From Polyangium jinanense (GTDB lineage: Bacteria; Myxococcota; Polyangia; Polyangiales; Polyangiaceae): a stretch of 64,000 nt of DNA. Shown piece after piece: positions 38,062-47,090 of this stretch. The stretch lies in NCBI RefSeq assembly GCF_028435365.1, contig NZ_JAGTJJ010000027.1, forward strand, positions 98,168 through 162,167, given 5' to 3'. The position numbers and the translations under genes were made by a program. Numbering within the stretch: the first letter of the stretch is position 1; each line of letters starts with the position of its first letter. The notes below the pieces were generated by a model. The model was not told where the DNA came from and searched no databases. It worked only from the letters and a program-made list of their open reading frames with translations.

Positions 38062-38376
38062 GGCCGCCGCGCCGGGGCGCTGCCCCGGACCCCGCGGGGG
38101 CTGTCCGCCCCTCGACCCGGACCAGCGCAAGCGCTGGACCTTTTGTGGAAGAACTGCGCTTCGCGCAGTTCTTCCAGCGGCCGGTGGCAAGACCAGGAAT
38201 GACGTTGCCAGTTGAAATGACAGCGCCGCTGTCTTGCTTGGCAGGGGTCGTTCCTCGGCCTGTTCGATGAACTGCGCATCGCGCAGTTCATCGTCACGAG
38301 TCCAGCGCTTGCGCTGGTCCGGGTGCAGGGGCGGATAGCCCCTGCTCGGGTCCGGGGTGAAACCCCGGCGCTACGC
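38062..38376. repeat. Dispersed mirrored multi-hairpin element, copy D
   Basis: Left arm: CCGGGGC-gct-GCCCCGG, GGGG-ctgtccg-CCCC, CCAGCGC/GCGCTGG, GAAGAACTGCGC/GCGCAGTTCTTC. Right arm: GATGAACTGCGC/GCGCAGTTCATC, CCAGCGC/GCGCTGG, GCAGGGG/CCCCTGC, CCGGGG-tgaaa-CCCCGG. Core orientation is opposite to copies A-C. The right arm (38294-38376) is translated as the C-terminus of the minus-strand ferritin-like gene. Confidence 0.92.
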
Positions 38377-39475
38377 TCTGGAACAACACACCCGCCGCGG
38401 GCCCCACGACCTCCTCCAGCGCCCGCGCCGTCGCCTCCGAGAGCGCCGCCCCCGCGAGCCGCCCGTGCGCTGCGAGCCGCGGATCCTCCGCGCCGCCCGC
38501 ATCCAGCACGGCTCCCTGCCCCAGGCCCACGAAGACCTCCTCCACCGCTGCCCGCACACGCTCGCCTCCCACGCGGATCGCCCACGCCACCGTGCGCCAT
38601 GCGAGCTCCGCGTGCCGCGCCTCGTCCGCCGCGATGCCGGCGAGCACCTCGGCGACCGCGGGATCCTCGGCCCTCGCGCATTGCTCCGCCGCGATCACGG
38701 CTGCGATCGTCTCGTTGATGCATCCCTCCTTCGCGGTGCGCGCTGCAATCGACGCGAGATCCGCCACCACCTCCGCAGCGCCTCCGAAGGGGAACGCCCC
38801 CGGCGCCACCGGCTCGCCTGCGTAAGCGCTCGCCAGGGCGAAGCAGAGACGCGCGTGCCGCACTTCATCGAGCGCTGCCCGGTGCGCCTCTTCCACGAGC
38901 TCGGCTGGCGCGCCCACGGCGAGCAGCTCCAGCGCGAAGCGCCCGAATGAGGCCACCGATGCGTGCTCGAAGAGCGCGTCGCGCGTCCATTCTGCTGCGA
39001 GCGCTGCCCGGAGGTCGGGCTCGATGGCCGAAACATCGGGTCCGCTCGAGGCCTGCGCGCCCCACCCGCCATCCCCGCGGCCGCGGATCGCGGGCGCCGT
39101 GCGGGCCACTTCGCCGACGAGGTACGGCCGCCCCTCGCAGTAGGGAATGAATTCGGTGGCATAGCAGCATTGGCCGTTCTTCAGCGTCCCGTCGCTCTTG
39201 ACCGTGTGAGACGCAAAGAACTGATCATTGAGCCGAGTCACCGCTTCGTCCCGCGACGGGCATACGAGCGGATCGACGCTCCCACCGCCGCCGCCGCCTG
39301 CGCCTGCGTCCTCCGGCGGCCAGGTGAAGCATCGCTCGGCGGCGATGGGCTCGTCATTGTCGGGGCAACTCGTGCCGATGAAGCATCCGGAGACGACGGC
39401 GCCCGCGGCTGGAAGCGCGAGCAGGGCGAAAAGACGATGGGCGAGCGAACGGCGGAAGACATGCGCAGGATTCAT
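38294..39475 (-). CDS. Ferritin-like-domain lipoprotein (paralogue 1)
   Basis: 393 residues. The lipobox is VVSGC (Cys31), then a Gly linker and a Cys-containing region, then a ferritin-like helical domain (about residues 170-360) with paired Glu...Glu-x-x-His motifs: EHASVASFG with DEVRHARLC, and ETIAAVIAAEQ with ADEARHAELAW. These residues could bind a di-metal centre; enzymatic or storage role is unknown. ATG 39475 has GGAGG five bases upstream. The last ~28 residues (SVAPGFHPGPEQ...) are translated repeat copy D, so the original C-terminus was replaced or extended. Confidence 0.8.
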   Translation of the reverse strand: MNPAHVFRRSLAHRLFALLALPAAGAVVSGCFIGTSCPDNDEPIAAERCFTWPPEDAGAGGGGGGSVDPLVCPSRDEAVTRLNDQFFASHTVKSDGTLKNGQCCYATEFIPYCEGRPYLVGEVARTAPAIRGRGDGGWGAQASSGPDVSAIEPDLRAALAAEWTRDALFEHASVASFGRFALELLAVGAPAELVEEAHRAALDEVRHARLCFALASAYAGEPVAPGAFPFGGAAEVVADLASIAARTAKEGCINETIAAVIAAEQCARAEDPAVAEVLAGIAADEARHAELAWRTVAWAIRVGGERVRAAVEEVFVGLGQGAVLDAGGAEDPRLAAHGRLAGAALSEATARALEEVVGPAAGVLFQSVAPGFHPGPEQGLSAPAPGPAQALDS

Positions 39476-39602
39476 CGAGGCCTCCGTGGGGGGTTGTCCC
39501 GGTGGTGCCGGGCCCGAATGCACGGCGCATGCCTTCCGCAGGGGTGCTTGAATTCGAGGCGCCGCCGTCGGCGGACCCCTGACAATCACGTCACGGACAG
39601 GC

Positions 39603-40895
39603 TCAAAGCAACCCCTCCGCGGTGTTCCGCGCCAAACGCAGCGTCTTCTCCCACGACGCGTCGATCTCGGCCTGCCCGATCCTTCCATGGGCGCGCCACG
39701 CTGCCGGCTCCGCCTCCGGCACCTCCTCCCGCGCCGGCCCCTCCGGCGACGCCGCCACGGCCTCCCCCAAAGAGTCCCGCACCGGCTTCCCGCCCTCGGA
39801 CAGGCACCATTCTACGACCCGCCATCCGAGCTCCGCGTGCCGCGCCTCGTCCTCCGCAATCGCCCCGAGCGCCGCGCCCATGCCCGGATCCTTCGCTCCC
39901 CTCGCCTGCCTCCGCGCCCGCTCCGCCGCGGCGCCCTCGCCGAGGCAGCCGTCTTCCCAGGACTCGACGCACAGACGCGAAAGCTCCCGCCTTCGATCGA
40001 GCCCCGAGCGCCGCGGCGCCGGCAAGAGCTCCGGCGCGAGCGTCATCGACGCGAGATCCCCTGCAATCGAGGCACAAAGCTCCGTGTGCCGCACCTCGTC
40101 GGCCGCCGCGACGAGCGCCCGGTCCACGAGATCCCGCGGCGCACCCACCGCTGCGAGATCCCGCGCCAGGGCGAGAAATGCCGGAATCGAGGCGCACTCC
40201 GCGCGCGCGTCGTCCTGGAAGGCCTGCGCGAGCGCGGCCCGCGTGGTCTCGTCAATCCTTGCCCGGCGCGCGCTCCCGCGGCGCGGTTTCCCGGCGATGC
40301 CCGGCAACACGTATCGGCCGTTCATGCGCAAAGGCCGCCCGACGATACACATGCCCGGTTCTCCGTACATGGGCGGGAAATGGGCGCCCAAGGCGACCGT
40401 GAACTCGGGTTTCCTCTCGTCGCCCGGCCAGGGAATCGTGCCGCGGAAGGCCAGGTCGACGATCTCGGCGCCGATGCCTCCGAGGCCCACGTGGATCCCG
40501 TGACCGCCCGGGTGCTGGTCCGAGAGCGCCGTGCGATATGTCCAGCCGACCTCGGCGTTCGCGCCGAACGGAGTCTCCCGGAGGCCAACGCCGCCATGAA
40601 TGCCCGCGGCGAACCGACCCGCGGACGAGAAGTTGAGCCAGGACGCCTGCGCGAATGCGCCGATAGCACCACGGGGGCCGGAGAAGCAGCCGGTATCCCC
40701 GACGAAGAGAAGCGAATACCGGGCGTCGAGGCCGAGGCCGAAGTTGATCTTGTCGCCGAAGCTCAGCGAGAGCATGAGCCCGGGCGAGAACCAGTGAATG
40801 TCGTCGTCCGCGCGCGCCTCGCCGGGGGCCATGAGGACGGCGGCCGCGCCGAGCGCGCAAAGCGTGGGACCGAGACGAGAAGACAAGGACACCAT
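39603..40895 (-). CDS. Outer-membrane-like domain fused to a ferritin-like domain (paralogue 2)
   Basis: 430 residues. A signal peptide (ending GEARA) is followed by a beta-rich region (WFSPGLMLSLSFGDKINFGL, GIHGGVGLRETPFGANAEVG) like a small outer-membrane barrel. A basic linker and a ferritin-like domain (about residues 225-430; ECASIPAFLALARDLA, ADEVRHTELC, EDEARHAELGWRVVEW) follow, homologous to the adjacent paralogue. ATG 40895 has GGAGG six bases upstream. The two paralogues share the metal-binding helices but have different N-terminal delivery modules. Confidence 0.8.
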   Translation of the reverse strand: MVSLSSRLGPTLCALGAAAVLMAPGEARADDDIHWFSPGLMLSLSFGDKINFGLGLDARYSLLFVGDTGCFSGPRGAIGAFAQASWLNFSSAGRFAAGIHGGVGLRETPFGANAEVGWTYRTALSDQHPGGHGIHVGLGGIGAEIVDLAFRGTIPWPGDERKPEFTVALGAHFPPMYGEPGMCIVGRPLRMNGRYVLPGIAGKPRRGSARRARIDETTRAALAQAFQDDARAECASIPAFLALARDLAAVGAPRDLVDRALVAAADEVRHTELCASIAGDLASMTLAPELLPAPRRSGLDRRRELSRLCVESWEDGCLGEGAAAERARRQARGAKDPGMGAALGAIAEDEARHAELGWRVVEWCLSEGGKPVRDSLGEAVAASPEGPAREEVPEAEPAAWRAHGRIGQAEIDASWEKTLRLARNTAEGLL

Positions 40896-41058
40896 GAAGA
40901 CCTCCAAGGGCTCATGGTAACGGAGGCGGCCTACCTTTCCCAGTTGACGGCGGAGGCCCCCTTGACGCCGCCCGGAACGCGCGATTTCATCGAGGGTCTC
41001 GACGCCGGGGTGGGATGCCCCTGCGTCGAGAAAACCCTTGCCTTGGATTGGAATCGAC

Positions 41059-42537
41059 ATGCATCGACGAACATCGTTTGCGGGAAAGCTCCGTCCCTCG
41101 TTTCGTCCCCTCGCCTTCGTGCTCGCCCTTGCCGCGCCTGCGGGGTGCGGTGGCGGGTATTCGGCTGGGGGCGATTTTCTCGGGGCCACGCCCGGCGGCG
41201 CCCAGGACATCGGGCTCGCGCGCAGCATCATCGAATCGGGCGGCGTCCCCACGCTCGACGATTTCACCCCGGAGGGCCTCTACTCCGAGCACGACCTCGC
41301 CCTCGCGGCCCCCACGCTCTGCGCAAAACCCCTTTGCATCGACACGGCGGCGGGGCTCGACGTGGGCCTCGACGACGACGCGCGCGACATCTTCGTCCAG
41401 CTCGGCATGCAATCGAACATCCGCGAGGATGAATTCGTCCGCAAGCCCTTGAACCTCGGCATCGTGATCGACACGAGCGGCTCGATGGAGGGCAACCTCC
41501 CGCACGTGCGGGACGCGCTGCACGCGCTCGTCGACCACCTCCGGCCCGATGATCGCGTGGCCATCGTGGAGTTCGCTTCGAGCGCGAACACGATCCAGGA
41601 ATCGACGCCCGTCTCCGACAAGGAATCGCTGCACGCCGCGGTCGACGAGATCACGACCGGCGGCTCGACCTCGATGGAGGAGGGCATGATGCTCGGGTAT
41701 GCCGTGATCGACGAGCACGTGCAGCGCGACACGCTCTCGCGGCTGATGGTGTTCACCGACGCGATGCCGAACGTCGGCGCGACCGACGCCGCGAGCTTCC
41801 AGTCGATGGTCACTGCGGCCTCGGCCCTCGACATCGGTTTTACGTTCTTTGGCTTCGGCTCGGACTTCGACGCCTCGTTCGTCGACCAGATCGCCCACCT
41901 GCGCGGCGGAAACTATCGATTCGTGGGCGCCGAGGACGTGAAACCGATCTTCGAGGAGGAGCTCGATTTCCTGGTGACGCCCATTGCGTATGATCTCAAG
42001 GTCTCCACGGCGGCGGCCGAGGGGACCGAGGTCTCCGACGTCTACGGCGTGCCGCAGATCGGCGAGCACGGCAGCGGCAAGCTCTTCGACGTGAGCACGG
42101 TGTTCCTGAGCAAACGCAAAGGAGGGATCGTGCTCCGGCTCGATGGGTCGAACCTCGAGCCGCTCGTCTCCGGCGAGGCGATCGAGGCGGGCTCGGTGAC
42201 GATCGAATACGAGACGCCCGAGGGCGTTCTCGAAAAGGACACGCTCTCGATGCGCTTGCCCTTCCAGACGCTGCCGGGGCCGACGGACGCGCTCTTGCCG
42301 ACCCCGCACATCGCGCGGACGCTCGCCGTGACGAACGAATACCTCGTGCTGAAGCGGCTCTGCGGCGATTACCACACGGGGAGCCTCGACGCCGAGGACG
42401 CGGCCGCGCGGCTCGAAGGAGCGATCGCGCGGCTCACGAGCGCCGACGCGGCCCTGTCCGACGAGAACCTGAAGCGGGAGATCACGCTGCTCCAGAAGCT
42501 CGGGCAAAACCTCGGCCTCGTCGTGGAGACGCCATGA
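41059..42537 (+). CDS. VWA-domain lipoprotein
   Basis: 492 residues. The lipobox is APAGC (Cys30). A von Willebrand A domain (about residues 130-330) keeps the metal-ion adhesion site: Asp138-Thr-Ser140-Gly-Ser142, the TSMEEG threonine region and VFTDAMPN. A beta-rich segment and a helical tail follow. VWA lipoproteins bind partner proteins at the cell surface or periplasm; the ligand is unknown. It is divergent from the ferritin-like pair (163-bp gap) and overlaps the next gene by four bases (ATGA). Confidence 0.85.
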   Translation: MHRRTSFAGKLRPSFRPLAFVLALAAPAGCGGGYSAGGDFLGATPGGAQDIGLARSIIESGGVPTLDDFTPEGLYSEHDLALAAPTLCAKPLCIDTAAGLDVGLDDDARDIFVQLGMQSNIREDEFVRKPLNLGIVIDTSGSMEGNLPHVRDALHALVDHLRPDDRVAIVEFASSANTIQESTPVSDKESLHAAVDEITTGGSTSMEEGMMLGYAVIDEHVQRDTLSRLMVFTDAMPNVGATDAASFQSMVTAASALDIGFTFFGFGSDFDASFVDQIAHLRGGNYRFVGAEDVKPIFEEELDFLVTPIAYDLKVSTAAAEGTEVSDVYGVPQIGEHGSGKLFDVSTVFLSKRKGGIVLRLDGSNLEPLVSGEAIEAGSVTIEYETPEGVLEKDTLSMRLPFQTLPGPTDALLPTPHIARTLAVTNEYLVLKRLCGDYHTGSLDAEDAAARLEGAIARLTSADAALSDENLKREITLLQKLGQNLGLVVETP

Positions 42538-42797
42538 GCGGGCGCGTTTTTCGGGGGCTCTTTGGCGCGCTCGTGCTCGCGTGTCTGGCGGCGGCGGGCT
42601 GCTCCGACGAGGGGCAAAGGTCCTGCCCGAGCGATTTCACCTGCGCGGATCTCGTGACGAACACGTGCGGCGAGAGCGGCGCTTGCGCGAGCTCGCAGAG
42701 CTGCGTGGCCGCGAAGAAGCTCGAGCAGGGCGGCGATCAAGCCTCCTGCGAGGCCGCCTGGTGCTCGCTCGGCGAGTCGTACAAGGAATGCGAGTGA
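42534..42797 (+). CDS. Small cysteine-rich lipoprotein
   Basis: 87 residues. The signal peptide has a lipobox at LAAAGC (Cys23), and the mature 65 residues contain eight further cysteines in a regular spacing, suggesting a disulphide-locked mini-domain. It is translationally coupled to the VWA lipoprotein and may be its partner. The stop is one base from the convergent stop of the OPA transporter gene. Confidence 0.7.
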   Translation: MSGRVFRGLFGALVLACLAAAGCSDEGQRSCPSDFTCADLVTNTCGESGACASSQSCVAAKKLEQGGDQASCEAAWCSLGESYKECE

Positions 42798-42798
42798 C

Positions 42799-44115
42799 TC
42801 ACGCCTTCCGCGGACGGAACGTCGGGATCAGGCAGACCGCCGAGAACACCGCCAGGGCGACGAAGACGTAAAACAGTTTGTCCCACCCGTAGCGCTCGCT
42901 CACGCCCCGCGTGACGTACTCCTGAAGAATCGCCCCGATCGAGCCGACGCCATTCACCACGCCCAATGCGGTGGCGGCCGCGTACGCCCCACCCGCGTCC
43001 TGCGCCGCGGCGCCGCTGATGAGCGAATCCGGCCCGAAGAGGAGCGCGCCGACGAGCGCCATCATCACGAAATTGGCGACGGTGCCCGTGGCGCCGAGCT
43101 GCGCGTAGAGGAAAATCGCGCCGGCGAGGAGCACGAGCCACGCCGCGGCGAAGACCGAGCGCGAGATATGACGATATCGATCGGACATCGCCCCCATGGT
43201 GATCGTGCCGAGCACGCCGCCGACCTCGAACGAAATGGACATGTACCCGGCGCCCGTCTTCGAATAATGCAGCGCCGTCGTGAGGTAAAACGGCAGCCAG
43301 AACAGGATGCTGTACCGGATGAGCTTCATCCCGAAGTACGAGGCGCCGTAAAACCACACCGTGGGGCTCCGGAGCACGCGGTTCCGCTCCTCCCGCTGGA
43401 GCGCTCGGATCGAGGCTTCATCCATCTTGCCGAAATCGACGATCGTCGTCACGTCGCGCCCGGGCACGACCGCCACCGCCCTCGGGCCCGGCTTCAGAAA
43501 CAGGAGCACGAGCACGCCGACGAGCGCGACCCCGACCGCCGGGCCCCAGAAGCACGCGCGCCAGCCGTAGAGGCTCAGCATGAACGTGGCGAACCACGTC
43601 GCGATGATGCCGCCGGCCTGATAACACGTCGCCCACACGCCCATCACGCGGCCGCGATTCTCGGGCGTGGTCCACTCGGCCATCGCCTTCGCGTTGCCCG
43701 GCCAGCCCGACGATTGCGCGAAGCCGTTCACCAGGAACGCGACGAGAAACGCGATCCCCACGCTCGACGCCCCGAACGCGAGGCACGCGCCCGCCGAGAC
43801 GAGCATGCCGACGCCCACGAGCCTCCGTGCGCCGACGCGATCGCCGAGCATGCCGTTCACGTACTGCCCGACCATGTACGCCGCGAGGTACGCCGTCTCG
43901 ACGTTGCGGAGCACGTCCTTGCCGAGGCTCTCCATGATCGGCGCCTTCGCGACGCTGATCCCTTTGCGCCCCAAGTAATACGTCGCGTACGAGACCCACG
44001 TGAGCACCCACGCGGTCCACCGTCCGCGACGCGTCCTTGCGTCCTCGACGAGGGCAGAAGGCTCGCCTCGCTCGATCGGAAGGGACGTGGAGGACGCACC
44101 AGGGCCTTGGTTCAT
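42799..44115 (-). CDS. Organophosphate:phosphate antiporter-family (MFS) transporter
   Basis: 438 residues with twelve predicted membrane helices. The OPA-family signature is seen as GWPGNAKAMAEWTTPENRGRV (residues 135-155; shown here in part: GWPGNAKAMAEW), close to GlpT/UhpT/UhpC. These proteins exchange phosphorylated metabolites for phosphate or sense them (UhpC). The substrate cannot be told from the sequence. No two-component uhp-like genes are adjacent. It is divergent from the next gene across about 93 bp. Confidence 0.85.
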   Translation of the reverse strand: MNQGPGASSTSLPIERGEPSALVEDARTRRGRWTAWVLTWVSYATYYLGRKGISVAKAPIMESLGKDVLRNVETAYLAAYMVGQYVNGMLGDRVGARRLVGVGMLVSAGACLAFGASSVGIAFLVAFLVNGFAQSSGWPGNAKAMAEWTTPENRGRVMGVWATCYQAGGIIATWFATFMLSLYGWRACFWGPAVGVALVGVLVLLFLKPGPRAVAVVPGRDVTTIVDFGKMDEASIRALQREERNRVLRSPTVWFYGASYFGMKLIRYSILFWLPFYLTTALHYSKTGAGYMSISFEVGGVLGTITMGAMSDRYRHISRSVFAAAWLVLLAGAIFLYAQLGATGTVANFVMMALVGALLFGPDSLISGAAAQDAGGAYAAATALGVVNGVGSIGAILQEYVTRGVSERYGWDKLFYVFVALAVFSAVCLIPTFRPRKA

Positions 44116-44208
44116 CGTTCGCCGAGGGTACGCGTTGTGGCGCCCCGGCCGCTACGGGAACACGACCGGACGAACACCGGCGCTTCTCACCGTGCTACAC
44201 AAAACTCC

Positions 44209-45717
44209 ATGATCACCCCCGACGCGATCGTGATCGGCGCAGGTCCGAACGGGCTCGTGGCCGCCAACTACCTCGCCCAGGCCGGGTGGTCCGTGCTCGT
44301 GCTGGAGGCCCAGCGCCGGCCCGGTGGCGCCGTCTGGACCGAGGAGAGCACCCTGCCCGGCTTCCTCCACGACGTGGGCGCCGCCTTCTTCCCCTTCGGC
44401 CCCACGAGCCCCGCCCTGCTCCCCCTCGACCTGCACGACGCCGGCCTCGTCTGGCGCCACGCGCCCCTCGACAGCGCCCACCCCGCCAAGGACGGCACGT
44501 GCGCCGCCATCGGGCGCGACCTCGACGCGAGCAAGCAGAGCCTCGGCGAGGACGGACCCGCCTGGGAGAAGCTCGCGCGCTGGCACGCGCAGACGCGGGA
44601 CGGGCTGCTCGATGCGCTGCTCTCCACGCTGCCCGCCGCGGGGCAGATGCTCCGCTTCGGCCCGGCAAACCTGCTCCGGCTCGCGGCCGTGGCCGCGTCG
44701 AGCGGGCGCGGCTACGCGGAGAGGACGTTCCGGACCGAACCCGCGCGCCGCATCATTCCAGCGCTCGCGCTGCACACCGACGTCGGGCCGGACGATCCCT
44801 TCGGGGCGATCGTGGGCTTCATGCTGGCCATGCTCGCGTCGAGCGGCGGCTTCGCGATTCCCGAGGGCGGCGCGATCTCGATCACGCGGGCGTTGATCAA
44901 GCGGCTCGAACAGCTCGGCGGCGTGGTGAGGACGGGCGCGCGCGTCAAACGTATCGTGGTGCGCGAGGGCCGCGCCGCGGCCGTCGTGACCGAGCAAGGC
45001 GAGGAGATCGAGGCCGATCGCGCGATCATCGCCGACACGTCGGCGCCCGCGCTGTACCTGCGATTGCTCGATCCGGACCTCGTGCCGACGCCGCTCGCGG
45101 AGTCGATGCGAAACTTCAAGCACGGCTTCGGCACGTTCAAGATGGACTGGGCGCTCTCGGGCCCGGTGCCCTGGTCGTGCGAGGACGCGGCGCGCTCGGC
45201 CGTCGTGCACACGGGCGACAGCCTCGACGATCTCGCGCGCTTCACGGCCGAGGTGCGCCGCGGCGAGCTGCCCGAGGATCCGTACCTCGTCATCGGCCAG
45301 CAAACGCTCGCGGATCCGACACGCGCGCCCGCCGGCAAACACACGCTTTGGGCCTACTCGCGCGTTCCTCCCACGGTGCCCGGCGGCTGGGAGGCGGTTA
45401 AACAATCGTTCGCCGATCGAATCGAGACGCGCATCGAGGAGCTCGCGCCGGGCTTCAAGAAGCGCGTTCTCGCGCGCGTGATCGTCACGCCGCCGGACCT
45501 CGAAGCGATGGACGAAAACCTCCTCGGCGGCGATCTCGGCGGCGGCTCGGCGCAGATCCAGCACCAGCTCTTCTTCCGCCCCGTGTTCCCGTACTTCCGT
45601 TATCGAACGCCGATCCGCGCGCTCTACCTCGGCTCCTCGTACACGCACCCGGGCGCCGGCGTGCACGGCGCCTGCGGCAGGAATGCGGCAGAGGCGGCGC
45701 TGCGGGACGAGGGGTAA
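44209..45717 (+). CDS. FAD-dependent oxidoreductase of the phytoene-desaturase / PYROXD2 type
   Basis: 502 residues. The N-terminal dinucleotide fold is IVIGAGPNGLVAANYLAQAG, with the RRPGGAVWTEE loop, and the C-terminal FAD contact is GSSYTHPGAGVHGACG. The size and motifs match the CrtI-like / PYROXD2 family. The substrate is unknown, and no carotenoid gene is nearby. ATG 44209 opens the Rossmann motif. Repeat copy E follows its stop by about 14 bp. Confidence 0.85.
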   Translation: MITPDAIVIGAGPNGLVAANYLAQAGWSVLVLEAQRRPGGAVWTEESTLPGFLHDVGAAFFPFGPTSPALLPLDLHDAGLVWRHAPLDSAHPAKDGTCAAIGRDLDASKQSLGEDGPAWEKLARWHAQTRDGLLDALLSTLPAAGQMLRFGPANLLRLAAVAASSGRGYAERTFRTEPARRIIPALALHTDVGPDDPFGAIVGFMLAMLASSGGFAIPEGGAISITRALIKRLEQLGGVVRTGARVKRIVVREGRAAAVVTEQGEEIEADRAIIADTSAPALYLRLLDPDLVPTPLAESMRNFKHGFGTFKMDWALSGPVPWSCEDAARSAVVHTGDSLDDLARFTAEVRRGELPEDPYLVIGQQTLADPTRAPAGKHTLWAYSRVPPTVPGGWEAVKQSFADRIETRIEELAPGFKKRVLARVIVTPPDLEAMDENLLGGDLGGGSAQIQHQLFFRPVFPYFRYRTPIRALYLGSSYTHPGAGVHGACGRNAAEAALRDEG

Positions 45718-45730
45718 ACCCTCAACATGG

Positions 45731-46041
45731 GGCCGCCGCGCCGGGGCTCTGCCCCGGGCCCCGCGGGGGCTGTTCGCCCCTCGACCCGAACCAGGGCAAG
45801 CCCTGGACTCGGGTTGGAAGAACCGCGCGATGCGCGGTTCTTCCACGAGCCGGTGGGACGGCGTTGCCGCTTGAAGCGTCAGCGCCGCTGTCTTGATTGG
45901 CAAGGTCGTCGCTGGTCTTGCCTCGGCCTGTTCGCTGAACTGCGCATCGCGCAGTTCAGCGACCCCGGGTCCAGCGCTTGCGCTGGTCCAGGTCCAGGGG
46001 CGGATAGCCCCTGGTCGGGTCCGGGGTGAAACCCCGGCGCA
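45731..46041. repeat. Dispersed mirrored multi-hairpin element, copy E
   Basis: Left arm: CCGGGGC-tct-GCCCCGG, GGGG-ctgttcg-CCCC, CCAGGGC/GCCCTGG, GAAGAACCGCGC/GCGCGGTTCTTC. Right arm: GCTGAACTGCGC/GCGCAGTTCAGC, CCAGCGC/GCGCTGG, CCAGGGG/CCCCTGG, CCGGGG-tgaaa-CCCCGG. It shares the extended left boundary GGCCGCCGCGCCGGGG with copy D. It lies between convergent genes and ends 8 bp from the hydrolase stop. Confidence 0.92.
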
Positions 46042-46049
46042 GCGGCTCC

Positions 46050-47090
46050 CTACCGGCGCTTCCAATACTCGACGAGCGAAGGGAGCACCGTCGACGACAT
46101 CTGCGCGAGGTGCGCGATGTGGTCGTCCTCCTTGAACCCGCGATACCCCGCGATACGCAGTTCGCCGCGCCGCGCCTCGCTGCGTTGCTCGAGCCAGCGC
46201 TCGGTCGACATGACGGCGCGCCCCAGGGGAAAACTCGGGCGATCGGGCCAGCCGATCGTGCGGGATCGTTCGATGCCGATCACGCGGAGGATCGCGTCCG
46301 AGGTCTCGGTCGTGGTCGCATAACGGAACTCGCCGATCTCCGAGTGCGTCATCACGAAAAGCTTCTCGCCGGCTGCGGCTTTCTCGGCGAAACGCACGAA
46401 CGGCGCGATACGCTCCATGTCGACCTCGCGGCTGCCCTTGTCCACGAAGTTCGAGTGGAGCGCGTCGCAAAGCAGCACCGCCGACACCCGCGAAAACGCC
46501 TCGTCCCGCGCGAGGATACGCCCGATCGCCCCGTAGCCGGCGCTCCACGCCGCGAGCGCGAGCCGCCCGAGTCGCGCCCCGCGGAGCCCACGCGCGGCCG
46601 CCGTCTCGACGACCCGCGCCACATCGAAATCGAGCATCGCGGGCGCCGCATACCGCGTGTCGTACGCGCCCGAGCCCACGCCGACGTTCACCACGAGCAC
46701 GAGCGCGGAGAGCCCCGCCGCGGCCACGCTCTCCGCGACGAGCTCGGCGTTGCCGTGGAAATGAATCAGCAGATCGAACGTGCCATCGGCCGACGCGAAC
46801 GACGACGGGACGAAAAGCGCGCCCGCGGAGACGAGCGTGTAGCCTTCGCGCGAGATATTGCGATCCGCTCGCTCTTGCGGCTCCCGAGCCGCCTCCGGCG
46901 CGGCGTTGGGCGGCTCCGGGGGCCGGGCCGAGGGGAGCGCGGGGAGATGCGCCGCGGCCGTGATCGCAGGCGCGCTGAAATCGCGGAGGACCACGAACGA
47001 CATCGCCCCGATGGAGAGCGCGCCCAACGCGGCGAGTGCAAAACGGCCGACGATCGTCTCAGCTCGCTTGTTCAGCTGTCGGCGCTTCAC
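46050..47090 (-). CDS. Membrane-anchored alpha/beta-hydrolase-like protein
   Basis: 346 residues. One N-terminal membrane helix (about 17-36), a Pro-rich linker, then a hydrolase-like fold in the periplasm: oxyanion-type HFHGN, nucleophile elbow AWSAGYG and a late histidine in EDDHIAHL. These fit a Ser-His hydrolase, though the elbow is not the strict GxSxG. Its first 32 bp overlap the end of the PP2C gene, so the two are co-transcribed. Substrate unknown. Confidence 0.7.
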   Translation of the reverse strand: MKRRQLNKRAETIVGRFALAALGALSIGAMSFVVLRDFSAPAITAAAHLPALPSARPPEPPNAAPEAAREPQERADRNISREGYTLVSAGALFVPSSFASADGTFDLLIHFHGNAELVAESVAAAGLSALVLVVNVGVGSGAYDTRYAAPAMLDFDVARVVETAAARGLRGARLGRLALAAWSAGYGAIGRILARDEAFSRVSAVLLCDALHSNFVDKGSREVDMERIAPFVRFAEKAAAGEKLFVMTHSEIGEFRYATTTETSDAILRVIGIERSRTIGWPDRPSFPLGRAVMSTERWLEQRSEARRGELRIAGYRGFKEDDHIAHLAQMSSTVLPSLVEYWKRR

